Assembly (NCBI RefSeq): GCF_963576545.1
Contig: NW_026870445.1
Location: 1-64,000 of the forward strand
DNA from: Limanda limanda
Lineage: Eukaryota > Chordata > Actinopteri > Pleuronectiformes > Pleuronectidae
Direction of reading: 5' to 3'
Length of the DNA stretch: 64,000 bases
Below the pieces are notes generated by a model. That model did no database searches. It saw only the letters and a program-made list of their open reading frames with translations, and was not told where the DNA came from. Shown in pieces: positions 11,701 to 25,353 of this stretch; position 1 is the stretch's first letter; each line of letters starts with the position of its first letter. The position numbers and the translations under genes were made by a program.

Positions 11701-13970
11701 CCATCCTTGAGCTTCTCCGACTTTCGGAAGGGTTAGGGTTAGGGTTAGGGATGAAAGCACATAGGAGAAAGAGATATTCTTGAATAACTTTTTTTGTGAA
11801 GGTCGGAGAGACTTGCAAGTAGGCTCTACCCCCACTAAATGGGGTAGCGCGCATCGATCGGTACCATCCTTGAGCTTCTCCGACTTTCGGAAGGGTTAGG
11901 GTTAGGGTTAGGGATGAAAGCACATAGGAGAAAGAGATATTCTTGAATAACTTTTTTTGTGAAGGTCGGAGAGACTTGCAAGTAGGCTCTACCCCCACTA
12001 AATGGGGTAGCGCGCATCGATCGGTACCATCCTTGAGCTTCTCCGACTTTCGGAAGGGTTAGGGTTAGGGTTAGGGATGAAAGCACATAGGAGAAAGAGA
12101 TATTCTTGAATAACTTTTTTTGTGAAGGTCGGAGAGACTTGGAAAGTGGTTGCATCTGGACTAATTTGGGTCCTGCGGATCGATTGGTACCATCCCCGAG
12201 CTTGTACGACCTTCGGAAGAGGTCGACCGACGAAATTCCCCCAAATCTGAGGAGATATTCTTGAATAACTTTTTTTGTGAAGGTCGGAGAGACTTGCAAG
12301 TAGGCTCTACCCCCACTAAATGGGGTTGCGCGCATCGATCAGTACCATCCTTGAGCTTCTCCGACTTTCGGAAGGGTTAGGGTTAGGGTTAGGGATGAAA
12401 GCACATAGGAGAAAGAGATATTCTTGAATAACTTTTTTTGTGAAGGTCGGAGAGACTTGGAAAGTGGTTGCATCTGGACTAATTTGGGTCCTGCGGATCG
12501 ATTGGTACCATCCCCGAGCTTGTACGACCTTCGGAAGAGGTCGACCGACGAAATTCCCCCAAATCTGAGGAGATATTCTTGAATAACTTTTTTTGTGAAG
12601 GTCGGAGAGACTTGCAAGTAGGCTCTACCCCCACTAAATGGGGTTGCGCGCATCGATCAGTACCATCCTTGAGCTTCTCCGACTTTCGGAAGGGTTAGGG
12701 TTAGGGTTAGGGATGAAAGCACATAGGAGAAAGAGATATTCTTGAATAACCTTTTTTGTGAAGGTCGGAGAGACTTGCAAGTAGGCTTTACCCCCACTAA
12801 ATGGGGTAGCGCGCATCGATCGGTACCATCCTTGAGCTTCTCCGACTTTCGGAAGGGTTAGGGTTAGGGTTAGGGATGAAAGCACATAGGAGAAAGAGAT
12901 ATTCTTGAATAACTTTTTTTGTGAAGGTCGGAGAGACTTGCAAGTAGGCTCTACCCCCACTAAATGGGGTAGCGCGCATCGATCGGTACCATCTTTGAGC
13001 TTCTCCGACTTTCGGAAGGGTTAGGGTTAGGGTTAGGGATGAAAGCACATAGGAGAAAGAGATATTCTTGAATAACTTTTTTTGTGAAGGTCGGAGAGAC
13101 TTGCAAGTAGGCTCTACCCCCACTAAATGGGGTAGCGCGCATCGATCGGTACCATCCTTGAGCTTCTCCGACTTTCGGAAGGGTTAGGGTTAGGGTTAGG
13201 GATGAAAGCACATAGGAGAAAGAGATATTCTTGAATAACTTTTTTTGTGAAGGTCGGAGAGACTTGGAAAGTGGTTGCATCTGGACTAATTTGGGTCCTG
13301 CGGATCGATTGGTACCACCCCCGAGCTTGTACGACCTTCGGAAGAGGTCGACCGACGAAATTCCCCCAAATCTGAGGAGATATTCTTGAATAACTTTTTT
13401 TGTGAAGGTCAGAGAGACTTGCAAGTAGGCTCTACCCCCACTAAATGGGGTTGCGCGCATCGATCGGTACCATCCTTGAGCTTCTCCGACTTTCGGAAGG
13501 GTTAGGGTTAGGGTTAGGGATGAAAGCACATAGGAGAAAGAGATATTCTTGAATAACTTTTTTTGTGAAGGTCGGAGAGACTTGCAAGTAGGCTCTACCC
13601 CCACTAAATGGGGTAGCGCGCATCGATCGGTACCATCCTTGAGCTTCTCCGACTTTCGGAAGGGTTAGGGTTAGGGTTAGGGATGAAAGCACATAGGAGA
13701 AAGAGATATTCTTGAATAACTTTTTTTGTGAAGGTCGGAGAGACTTGGAAAGTGGTTGCATCTGGACTAATTTGGGTCCTGCGGATCGATTGGTACCATC
13801 CCCGAGCTTGTACGACCTTTGGAAGAGGTCGACCGACGAAATTCCCCCAAATCTGAGGAGATATTCTTGAATAACTTTTTTTGTGAAGGTCGGAGAGACT
13901 TGCAAGTAGGCTCTACCCCCACTAAATGGGGTTGCGCGCATCGATCAGTACCATCCTTGAGCTTCTCCGA

Positions 13971-16900
13971 CTTTCGGAAGGGTTAGGGTTAGGGTTAGGG
14001 ATGAAAGCACATAGGAGAAAGAGATATTCTTGAATAACTTTTTTTGTGAAGGTCGGAGAGACTTGGAAAGTGGTTGCATCTGGACTAATTTGGGTCCTGC
14101 AGATCGATTGGTACCATCCCCGAGCTTGTACGACCTTCGGAAGAGGTCGACCGACGAAATTCCCCCAAATCTGAGGAGATATTCTTGAATAACTTTTTTT
14201 GTGAAGGTCGGAGAGACTTGCAAGTAGGCTCTACCCCCACTAAATGGGGTTGCGCGCATCGATCAGTACCATCCTTGAGCTTCTCCGACTTTCGGAAGGG
14301 TTAGGGTTAGGGTTAGGGATGAAAGCACATAGGAGAAAGAGATATTCTTGAATAACTTTTTTTGTGAAGGTCGGAGAGACTTGCAAGTAGGCTCTACCCC
14401 CACTAAATGGGGTAGCGCGCATCGATCGGTACCATCCTTGAGCTTCTCCGACTTTCGGAAGGGTTAGGGTTAGGGTTAGGGATGAAAGCACATAGGAGAA
14501 AGAGATATTCTTGAAAAACTTTTTTTGTGAAGGTCGGAGAGACTTGCAAGTAGGCTCTACCCCCACTAAATGGGGTAGCGCGCATCGATCGGTACCATCC
14601 TTGAGCTTCTCCGACTTTCGGAAGGGTTAGGGTTAGGGTTAGGGATGAAAGCACATAGGAGAAAGAGATATTCTTGAATAACTTTTTTTGTGAAGGTCGG
14701 AGAGACTTGCAAGTAGGCTCTACCCCCACTAAATGGGGTAACGCGCATCGATCGGTACCATCCTTGAGCTTCTCCGACTTTCGGAAGGGTTAGGGTTAGG
14801 GTTAGGGATGAAAGCACATAGGAGAAAGAGATATTCTTGAATAACTTTTTTTGTGAAGGTCGGAGAGACTTGGAAAGTGGTTGCATCTGGACTAATTTGG
14901 GTCCTGCGGATCGATTGGTACCATCCCCGAGCTTGTACGACCTTCGGAAGAGGTCGACCGACGAAATTCCCCCAAATCTGAGGAGATATTCTTGAATAAC
15001 TTTTTTTGTGAAGGTCGGAGAGACTTGCAAGTAGGCTCTACCCCCACTAAATGGGGTAGCGCGCATCGATCAGTACCATCCTTGAGCTTCTCCGACTTTC
15101 GGAAGGGTTAGGGTTAGGGTTAGGGTTAGGGATGAAAGCACATAGGAGAAAGAGATATTCTTGAATAACTTTTTTTGTGAAGGTCGGAGAGACTTGGAAA
15201 GTGGTTGCATCTGGACTAATTTGGGTCCTGCGGATCGATTGGTACCATCCCCGAGCTTGTACGACCTTCGGAAGAGGTCGACCGACGAAATTCCCCCAAA
15301 TCTGAGGAGATATTCTTGAATAACTTTTTTTGTGAAGGTCGGAGAGACTTGCAAGTAGGCTCTACCCCCACTAAATGGGGTTGCGCGCATCGATCGGTAC
15401 CATTCTTGAGCTTCTCCGACTTTCGGAAGGGTTAGGGTTAGGGTTAGGGATGAAAGCACATAGGAGAAAGAGATATTCTTGAATAACTTTTTTTGTGAAG
15501 GTCGGAGAGACTTGCAAGTAGGCTCTACCCCCACTAAATGGGGTAGCGCGCATCGATCGGTACCATCTTTGAGCTTCTCCGACTTTCGGAAGGGTTAGGG
15601 TTAGGGTTAGGGATGAAAGCACATAGGAGAAAGAGATATTCTTGAATAACTTTTTTTGTGAAGGTCGGAGAGACTTGGAAAGTGGTTGCATCTGGACTAA
15701 TTTGGGTCCTGCGGATCGATTGGTACCATCCCCGAGCTTGTACGACCTTCGGAAGAGGTCGACCGACGAAATTCCCCCAAATCTGAGGAGATATTCTTGA
15801 ATAACTTTTTTTGTGAAGGTCGGAGAGACTTGCAAGTAGGCTCTACCCCCACTAAATGGGGTTGCGCGCATCGATCAGTACCATCCTTGAGCTTCTCCGA
15901 CTTTCGGAAGGGTTAGGGTTAGGGTTAGGGATGAAAGCACATAGGAGAAAGAGATATTCTTGAATAACTTTTTTTGTGAAGGTCGGAGAGACTTGGAAAG
16001 TGGTTGCATCTGGACTAATTTGGGTCCTGCGGATCGATTGGTACCATCCCCGAGCTTGTACGACCTTCGGAAGAGGTCGACCGACGAAATTCCCCCAAAT
16101 CTGAGGAGATATTCTTGAATAACTTTTTTTGTGAAGGTCGGAGAGACTTGCAAGTAGGCTCTACCCCCACTAAATGGGGTTGCGCGCATCGATCAGTACC
16201 ATCCTTGAGCTTCTCCGACTTTCGGAAGGGTTAGGGTTAGGGTTAGGGATGAAAGCACATAGGAGAAAGAGATATTCTTGAATAACTTTTTTTGTGAAGG
16301 TCGGAGAGACTTGCAAGTAGGCTTTACCCCCACTAAATGGGGTAGCGCGCATCGATCGGTACCATCCTTGAGCTTCTCCGACTTTCGGAAGGGTTAGGGT
16401 TAGGGTTAGGGATGAAAGCACATAGGAGAAAGAGATATTCTTGAATAACTTTTTTTGTGAAGGTCGGAGAGACTTGCAAGTAGGCTCTACCCCCACTAAA
16501 TGGGGTAGCGCGCATCGATCGGTACCATCTTTGAGCTTCTCCGACTTTCGGAAGGGTTAGGGTTAGGGTTAGGGATGAAAGCACATAGGAGAAAGAGATA
16601 TTCTTGAATAACTTTTTTTGTGAAGGTCGGAGAGACTTGCAAGTAGGCTCTACTCCCACTAAATGGGGTAGCGCGCATCGATCGGTACCATCTTTGAGCT
16701 TCTCCGACTTTCGGAAGGGTTAGGGTTAGGGTTAGGGATGAAAGCACATAGGAGAAAGAGATATTCTTGAATAACTTTTTTTGTGAAAGTCGGAGAGACT
16801 TGGAAAGTGGTTGCATCTGGACTAATTTGGGTCCTGCGGATCGATTGGTACCACCCCCGAGCTTGTACGACCTTCGGAAGAGGTCGACCGACGAAATTCC

Positions 16901-17506
16901 CCCAAATCTGAGGAGATATTCTTGAATAACTTTTTTTGTGAAGGTCAGAGAGACTTGCAAGTAGGCTCTACCCCCACTAAATGGGGTTGCGCGCATCGAT
17001 CGGTACCATCCTTGAGCTTCTCCGACTTTCGGAAGGGTTAGGGTTAGGGTTAGGGATGAAAGCACATAGGAGAAAGAGATATTCTTGAATAACTTTTTTT
17101 GTGAAGGTCGGAGAGACTTGCAAGTAGGCTCTACCCCCACTAAATGGGGTAGCGCGCATCGATCGGTACCATCCTTGAGCTTCTCCGACTTTCGGAAGGG
17201 TTAGGGTTAGGGTTAGGGATGAAAGCACATAGGAGAAAGAGATATTCTTGAATAACTTTTTTTGTGAAGGTCGGAGAGACTTGGAAAGTGGTTGCATCTG
17301 GACTAATTTGGGTCCTGCGGATCGATTGGTACCATCCCCGAGCTTGTACGACCTTCGGAAGAGGTCGACCGACGAAATTCCCCCAAATCTGAGGAGATAT
17401 TCTTGAATAACTTTTTTTGTGAAGGTCGGAGAGACTTGCAAGTAGGCTCTACCCCCACTAAATGGGGTTGCGCGCATCGATCAGTACCATCCTTGAGCTT
17501 CTCCGA
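13971..17506 (+). repeat. Higher-order copy K1 (3536 bp)
   Basis: Unit order is L S3 L2 S L2 S3 L S L. The first six units form a 1449 bp core marked by CTGCAGATC in the first L, TTGAAAAAC instead of TTGAATAAC in the second S, GGGGTAACGC in the third S, and the five-run telomere block in the last L. The second part still carries the CTTTACC marker (16219) and the GGTCAGAGAG L unit (16708), so K1 joins the older type to the new core. Confidence 0.88.
15105..15131 (+). repeat. Expanded telomere-type block, five G-runs
   Basis: This block is G3(TTAG3)4, one TTAGGG longer than normal, making its L unit (15096) 324 bp. The other two five-run blocks are at 18641-18667 and 22483-22509. All three sit at the same place in the three copies of the 1449 bp core, so this is one expansion event copied by higher-order amplification. 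Confidence 0.95.
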
Positions 17507-20500
17507 CTTTCGGAAGGGTTAGGGTTAGGGTTAGGGATGAAAGCACATAGGAGAAAGAGATATTCTTGAATAACTTTTTTTGTGAAGGTCGGAGAGACTT
17601 GGAAAGTGGTTGCATCTGGACTAATTTGGGTCCTGCAGATCGATTGGTACCATCCCCGAGCTTGTACGACCTTCGGAAGAGGTCGACCGACGAAATTCCC
17701 CCAAATCTGAGGAGATATTCTTGAATAACTTTTTTTGTGAAGGTCGGAGAGACTTTCAAGTAGGCTCTACCCCCACTAAATGGGGTTGCGCGCATCGATC
17801 AGTACCATCCTTGAGCTTCTCCGACTTTCGGAAGGGTTAGGGTTAGGGTTAGGGATGAAAGCACATAGGAGAAAGAGATATTCTTGAATAACTTTTTTTG
17901 TGAAGGTCGGAGAGACTTGCAAGTAGGCTCTACCCCCACTAAATGGGGTAGCGCGCATCGATCGGTACCATCCTTGAGCTTCTCCGACTTTCGGAAGGGT
18001 TAGGGTTAGGGTTAGGGATGAAAGCACATAGGAGAAAGAGATATTCTTGAAAAACTTTTTTTGTGAAGGTCGGAGAGACTTGCAAGTAGGCTCTACCCCC
18101 ACTAAATGGGGTAGCGCGCATCGATCGGTACCATCCTTGAGCTTCTCCGACTTTCGGAAGGGTTAGGGTTAGGGTTAGGGATGAAAGCACATAGGAGAAA
18201 GAGATATTCTTGAATAACTTTTTTTGTGAAGGTCGGAGAGACTTGCAAGTAGGCTCTACCCCCACTAAATGGGGTAACGCGCATCGATCGGTACCATCCT
18301 TGAGCTTCTCCGACTTTCGGAAGGGTTAGGGTTAGGGTTAGGGATGAAAGCACATAGGAGAAAGAGATATTCTTGAATAACTTTTTTTGTGAAGGTCGGA
18401 GAGACTTGGAAAGTGGTTGCATCTGGACTAATTTGGGTCCTGCGGATCGATTGGTACCATCCCCGAGCTTGTACGACCTTCGGAAGAGGTCGACCGACGA
18501 AATTCCCCCAAATCTGAGGAGATATTCTTGAATAACTTTTTTTGTGAAGGTCGGAGAGACTTGCAAGTAGGCTCTACCCCCACTAAATGGGGTAGCGCGC
18601 ATCGATCGGTACCATCCTTGAGCTTCTCCGACTTTCGGAAGGGTTAGGGTTAGGGTTAGGGTTAGGGATGAAAGCACATAGGAGAAAGAGATATTCTTGA
18701 ATAACTTTTTTTGTGAAGGTCGGAGAGACTTGGAAAGTGGTTGCATCTGGACTAATTTGGGTCCTGCGGATCGATTGGTACCATCCCCGAGCTTGTACGA
18801 CCTTCGGAAGAGGTCGACCGACGAAATTCCCCCAAATCTGAGGAGATATTCTTGAATAACTTTTTTTGTGAAGGTCGGAGAGACTTGCAAGTAGGCTCTA
18901 CCCCCACTAAATGGGGTTGCGCGCATCGATCAGTACCATCCTTGAGCTTCTCCGACTTTCGGAAGGGTTAGGGTTAGGGTTAGGGATGAAAGCACATAGG
19001 AGAAAGAGATATTCTTGAATAACTTTTTTTGTGAAGGTCGGAGAGACTTGAAAAGTGGTTGCATCTGGACTAATTTGGGTCCTGCGGATCGATTGGTACC
19101 ATCCCCGAGCTTGTACGACCTTCGGAAGAGGTCGACCGACGAAATTCCCCCAAATCTGAGGAGATATTCTTGAATAACTTTTTTTGTGAAGGTCGGAGAG
19201 ACTTGCAAGTAGGCTCTACCCCCACTAAATGGGGTTGCGCGCATCGATCAGTACCATCCTTGAGCTTCTCCGACTTTCGGAAGGGTTAGGGTTAGGGTTA
19301 GGGATGAAAGCACATAGGAGAAAGAGATATTCTTGAATAACTTTTTTTGTGAAGGTCGGAGAGACTTGCAAGTAGGCTCTACCCCCACTAAATGGGGTAG
19401 CACGCATCGATCGGTACCATCCTTGAGCTTCTCCGACTTTCGGAAGGGTTAGGGTTAGGGTTAGGGATGAAAGCACATAGGAGAAAGAGATATTCTTGAA
19501 TAACTTTTTTTGTGAAGGTCGGAGAGACTTGCAAGTAGGCTCTACCCCCACTAAATGGGGTAGCGCGCATCGATCGGTACCATCCTTGAGCTTCTCCGAC
19601 TTTCGGAAGGGTTAGGGTTAGGGATGAAAGCACATAGGAGAAAGAGATATTCTTGAATAACTTTTTTTGTGAAGGTCGGAGAGACTTGGAAAGTGGTTGC
19701 ATCTGGACTAATTTGGGTCCTGCGGATCGATTGGTACCATCCCCGAGCTTGTACGACCTTCGGAAGAGGTCGACCGACGAAATTCCCCCAAATCTGAGGA
19801 GATATTCTTGAATAACTTTTTTTGTGAAGGTCGGAGAGACTTGCAAGTAGGCTCTACCCCCACTAAATGGGGTTGCGCGCATTGATCAGTACCATCCTTG
19901 AGCTTCTCCGACTTTCGGAAGGGTTAGGGTTAGGGTTAGGGATGAAAGCACATAGGAGAAAGAGATATTCTTGAATAACTTTTTTTGTGAAGGTCGGAGA
20001 GACTTGAAAAGTGGTTGCATCTGGACTAATTTGGGTCCTGCGGATCGATTGGTACCATCCCCGAGCTTGTACGACCTTCGGAAGAGGTCGACCGACGAAA
20101 TTCCCCCAAATCTGAGGAGATATTCTTGAATAACTTTTTTTGTGAAGGTCGGAGAGACTTGCAAGTAGGCTCTACCCCCACTAAATGGGGTTGCGCGCAT
20201 CGATCAGTACCATCCTTGAGCTTCTCCGACTTTCGGAAGGGTTAGGGTTAGGGTTAGGGATGAAAGCACATAGGAGAAAGAGATATTCTTGAATAACTTT
20301 TTTTGTGAAGGTCGGAGAGACTTGAAAAGTGGTTGCATCTGGACTAATTTGGGTCCTGCGGATCGATTGGTACCATCCCCGAGCTTGTACGACCTTCGGA
20401 AGAGGTCGACCGACGAAATTCCCCCAAATCTGAGGAGATATTCTTGAATAACTTTTTTTGTGAAGGTCGGAGAGACTTGCAAGTAGGCTCTACCCCCACT

Positions 20501-21348
20501 AAATGGGGTTGCGCGCATCGATCAGTACCATCCTTGAGCTTCTCCGACTTTCGGAAGGGTTAGGGTTAGGGTTAGGGATGAAAGCACATAGGAGAAAGAG
20601 ATATTCTTGAATAACTTTTTTTGTGAAGGTCGGAGAGACTTGCAAGTAGGCTCTACCCCCACTAAATGGGGTAGCACGCATCGATCGGTACCATCCTTGA
20701 GCTTCTCCGACTTTCGGAAGGGTTAGGGTTAGGGTTAGGGATGAAAGCACATAGGAGAAAGAGATATTCTTGAATAACTTTTTTTGTGAAGGTCGGAGAG
20801 ACTTGCAAGTAGGCTCTACCCCCACTAAATGGGGTAGCGCGCATCGATCGGTACCATCCTTGAGCTTCTCCGACTTTCGGAAGGGTTAGGGTTAGGGATG
20901 AAAGCACATAGGAGAAAGAGATATTCTTGAATAACTTTTTTTGTGAAGGTCGGAGAGACTTGCAAGTAGGCTCTACACCCACTAAATGGGGTAGCGCGCA
21001 TCGATCGGTACCATCCTTGAGCTTCTCCGACTTTCGGAAGGGTTAGGGTTAGGGTTAGGGATGAAAGCACATAGGAGAAAGAGATATTCTTGAATAACTT
21101 TTTTTGTGAAGGTCGGAGAGACTTGGAAAGTGGTTGCATCTGGACTAATTTGTGTCCTGCGGATCGATTGGTACCATCCCCGAGCTTGTACGACCTTCGG
21201 AAGAGGTCGACCGACGAAATTCCCCCAAATCTGAGGAGATATTCTTGAATAACTTTTTTTGTGAAGGTCGGAGAGACTTGCAAGTAGGCTCTACCCCCAC
21301 TAAATGGGGTTGCGCGCATCGATCAGTACCATCCTTGAGCTTCTCCGA
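17507..21348 (+). repeat. Higher-order copy K2 (3842 bp)
   Basis: Unit order is L S3 L3 S2 L3 S3 L. The core 17507-18955 has the same 1449 bp length and markers as K1. The rest is distinguished by L units with CTTGAAAAGTGG (18956, 19912, 20230) and S units ending GTAGCACGC (19274, 20548), pointing to an internal duplication with an offset of 1274 bp. It is exactly 163 bp shorter than K3. Confidence 0.87.
19609..19623 (+). repeat. First contracted telomere-type block, three G-runs
   Basis: The block has only three G-runs, so it cannot form a four-tract quadruplex on its own, and its L unit (19600) is 312 bp. It is the leftmost of 36 three-run blocks. None occurs in the first 19.6 kb. They are densest between about 25.6 and 30.6 kb and occur in both S and L units, which suggests more than one contraction or spread by exchange. 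Confidence 0.92.
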
Positions 21349-24300
21349 CTTTCGGAAGGGTTAGGGTTAGGGTTAGGGATGAAAGCACATAGGAGAAAGA
21401 GATATTCTTGAATAACTTTTTTTGTGAAGGTCGGAGAGACTTGGAAAGTGGTTGCATCTGGACTAATTTGGGTCCTGCAGATCGATTGGTACCATCCCCG
21501 AGCTTGTACGACCTTCGGAAGAGGTCGACCGACGAAATTCCCCCAAATCTGAGGAGATATTCTTGAATAACTTTTTTTGTGAAGGTCGGAGAGACTTGCA
21601 AGTAGGCTCTACCCCCACTAAATGGGGTTGCGCGCATCGATCAGTACCATCCTTGAGCTTCTCCGACTTTCGGAAGGGTTAGGGTTAGGGTTAGGGATGA
21701 AAGCACATAGGAGAAAGAGATATTCTTGAATAACTTTTTTTGTGAAGGTCGGAGAGACTTGCAAGTAGGCTCTACCCCCACTAAATGGGGTAGCGCGCAT
21801 CGATCGGTACCATCCTTGAGCTTCTCCGACTTTCGGAAGGGTTAGGGTTAGGGTTAGGGATGAAAGCACATAGGAGAAAGAGATATTCTTGAAAAACTTT
21901 TTTTGTGAAGGTCGGAGAGACTTGCAAGTAGGCTCTACCCCCACTAAATGGGGTAGCGCGCATCGATCGGTACCATCCTTGAGCTTCTCCGACTTTCGGA
22001 AGGGTTAGGGTTAGGGTTAGGGATGAAAGCACATAGGAGAAAGAGATATTCTTGAATAACTTTTTTTGTGAAGGTCGGAGAGACTTGCAAGTAGGCTCTA
22101 CCCCCACTAAATGGGGTAACGCGCATCGATCGGTACCATCCTTGAGCTTCTCCGACTTTCGGAAGGGTTAGGGTTAGGGTTAGGGATGAAAGCACATAGG
22201 AGAAAGAGATATTCTTGAATAACTTTTTTTGTGAAGGTCGGAGAGACTTGGAAAGTGGTTGCATCTGGACTAATTTGGGTCCTGCGGATCGATTGGTACC
22301 ATCCCCGAGCTTGTACGACCTTCGGAAGAGGTCGACCGACGAAATTCCCCCAAATCTGAGGAGATATTCTTGAATAACTTTTTTTGTGAAGGTCGGAGAG
22401 ACTTGCAAGTAGGCTCTACCCCCACTAAATGGGGTAGCGCGCATCGATCGGTACCATCCTTGAGCTTCTCCGACTTTCGGAAGGGTTAGGGTTAGGGTTA
22501 GGGTTAGGGATGAAAGCACATAGGAGAAAGAGATATTCTTGAATAACTTTTTTTGTGAAGGTCGGAGAGACTTGGAAAGTGGTTGCATCTGGACTAATTT
22601 GGGTCCTGCGGATCGATTGGTACCATCCCCGAGCTTGTACGACCTTCGGAAGAGGTCGACCGACGAAATTCCCCCAAATCTGAGGAGATATTCTTGAATA
22701 ACTTTTTTTGTGAAGGTCGGAGAGACTTGCAAGTAGGCTCTACCCCCACTAAATGGGGTTGCGCGCATCGATCAGTACCATCCTTGAGCTTCTCCGACTT
22801 TCGGAAGGGTTAGGGTTAGGGTTAGGGATGAAAGCACATAGGAGAAAGAGATATTCTTGAATAACTTTTTTTGTGAAGGTCGGAGAGACTTGGAAAGTGG
22901 TTGCATCTGGCCTAATTTGGGTCCTGCGGATCGATTGGTACCATCCCCGAGCTTGTACGACCTTCGGAAGAGGTCGACCGACGAAATTCCCCCAAATCTG
23001 AGGAGATATTCTTGAATAACTTTTTTTGTGAAGGTCGGAGAGACTTGCAAGTAGGCTCTACCCCCACTAAATGGGGTTGCGCGCATCGATCAGTACCATC
23101 CTTGAGCTTCTCCGACTTTCGGAAGGGTTAGGGTTAGGGTTAGGGATGAAAGCACATAGGAGAAAGAGATATTCTTGAATAACTTTTTTTGTGAAGGTCG
23201 GAGAGACTTGCAAGTAGGCTCTACCCCCACTAAATGGGGTAGCGCGCATCGATCGGTACCATCCTTGAGCTTCTCCGACTTTCGGAAGGGTTAGGGTTAG
23301 GGTTAGGGATGAAAGCACATAGGAGAAAGAGATATTCTTGAATAACTTTTTTTGTGAAGGTCGGAGAGACTTGCAAGTAGGCTCTACCCCCACTAAATGG
23401 GGTAGCGCGCATCGATCGGTACCATCCTTGAGCTTCTCCGACTTTCGGAAGGGTTAGGGTTAGGGATGAAAGCACATAGGAGAAAGAGATATTCTTGAAT
23501 AACTTTTTTTGTGAAGGTCGGAGAGACTTGCAAGTAGGCTCTACCCCCACTAAATGGGGTAGCGCGCATCGATCGGTACCATCCTTGAGCTTCTCCGACT
23601 TTCGGAAGGGTTAGGGTTAGGGTTAGGGATGAAAGCACATAGGAGAAAGAGATATTCTTGAATAACTTTTTTTGTGAAGGTCGGAGAGACTTGGAAAGTG
23701 GTTGCATCTGGACTAATTTGGGTCCTGCGGATCGATTGGTACCATCCCCGAGCTTGTACGACCTTCGGAAGAGGTCGACCGACGAAATTCCCCCAAATCT
23801 GAGGAGATATTCTTGAATAACTTTTTTTGTGAAGGTCGGAGAGACTTGCAAGTAGGCTCTACCCCCACTAAATGGGGTAGCGCGCATCGATCGGTACCAT
23901 CCTTGAGCTTCTCCGACTTTCGGAAGGGTTAGGGTTAGGGTTAGGGATGAAAGCACATAGGAGAAAGAGATATTCTTGAATAACTTTTTTTGTGAAGGTC
24001 GGAGAGACTTGGAAAGTGGTTGCATCTGGACTAATTTGGGTCCTGCGGATCGATTGGTACCATCCCCGAGCTTGTACGACCTTCGGAAGAGGTCGACCGA
24101 CGAAATTCCCCCAAATCTGAGGAGATATTCTTGAATAACTTTTTTTGTGAAGGTCGGAGAGACTTGCAAGTAGGCTCTACCCCCACTAAATGGGGTTGCG
24201 CGCATCGATCAGTACCATCCTTGAGCTTCTCCGACTTTCGGAAGGGTTAGGGTTAGGGTTAGGGATGAAAGCACATAGGAGAAAGAGATATTCTTGAATA

Positions 24301-25353
24301 ACTTTTTTGGTGAAGGTCGGAGAGACTTGGAAAGTGGTTGCATCTGGACTAATTTGGGTCCTGCGGATCGATTGGTACCATCCCCGAGCTTGTACGACCT
24401 TCGGAAGAGGTCGACCGACGAAATTCCCCCAAATCTGAGGAGATATTCTTGAATAACTTTTTTTGTGAAGGTCGGAGAGACTTGCAAGTAGGCTCTACCC
24501 CCACTAAATGGGGTTGCGCGCATCGATCAGTACCATCCTTGAGCTTCTCCGACTTTCGGAAGGGTTAGGGTTAGGGTTAGGGATGAAAGCACATAGGAGA
24601 AAGAGATATTCTTGAATAACTTTTTTTGTGAAGGTCGGAGAGACTTGCAAGTAGGCTCTACCCCCACTAAATGGGGTAGCGCGCATCGATCGGTACCATC
24701 CTTGAGCTTCTCCGACTTTCGGAAGGGTTAGGGTTAGGGATGAAAGCACATAGGAGAAAGAGATATTCTTGAATAACTTTTTTTGTGAAGGTCGGAGAGA
24801 CTTGCAAGTAGGCTCTACCCCCACTAAATGGGGTAGCGCGCATCGATCGGTACCATCCTTGAGCTTCTCCGACTTTCGGAAGGGTTAGGGTTAGGGTTAG
24901 GGATGAAAGCACATAGGAGAAAGAGATATTCTTGAATAACTTTTTTTGTGAAGGTCGGAGAGACTTGCAAGTAGGCTCTACCCCCACTAAATGGGGTAGC
25001 GCGCATCGATCGGTACCATCCTTGAGCTTCTCCGACTTTCGGAAGGGTTAGGGTTAGGGTTAGGGATGAAAGCACATAGGAGAAAGAGATATTCTTGAAT
25101 AACTTTTTTTGTGAAGGTCGGAGAGACTTGGAAAGTGTTTGCATCTGGACTAATTTGGGTCCTGCGGATCGATTGGTACCATCCCCGAGCTTGTACGACC
25201 TTCGGAAGAGGTCGACCGACGAAATTCCCCCAAATCTGAGGAGATATTCTTGAATAACTTTTTTTGTGAAGGTCGGAGAGACTTGCAAGTAGGCTCTACC
25301 CCCACTAAATGGGGTAGCGCGCATCGATCGGTACCATCCTTGAGCTTCTCCGA
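21349..25353 (+). repeat. Higher-order copy K3 (4005 bp)
   Basis: Unit order is L S3 L3 S3 L3 S3 L. The core 21349-22797 is again 1449 bp with the same four markers. After the core it parallels K2, but where K2 has a single 312 bp L unit (19600) K3 has a 157 bp S (23442) followed by L (23599). That accounts for the 163 bp difference. Confidence 0.87.

Larger units (their letters stand above)
4653..13970 (+). repeat. Higher-order region with CTTTACC-marked S units
   Basis: Unit order is L S3 L2 S2 L2 S3 L S L2 S3 L S2 L S L2 S3 L S2 L2 S3 L S L. Every unit has its exact length. The marker S units (CTTTACC in place of CTCTACC) start at 4971, 6096, 7058, 8664, 10914 and 12683, giving periods of 1125, 962, 1606, 2250 and 1769 bp. 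All are sums of 163 and 318. From 8664 on, the third unit after each marker is an L unit with GGTACCACCCC and GGTCAGAGAG (9153, 11403, 13172), showing these are copies of one higher-order unit with modules gained or lost. Confidence 0.9.
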
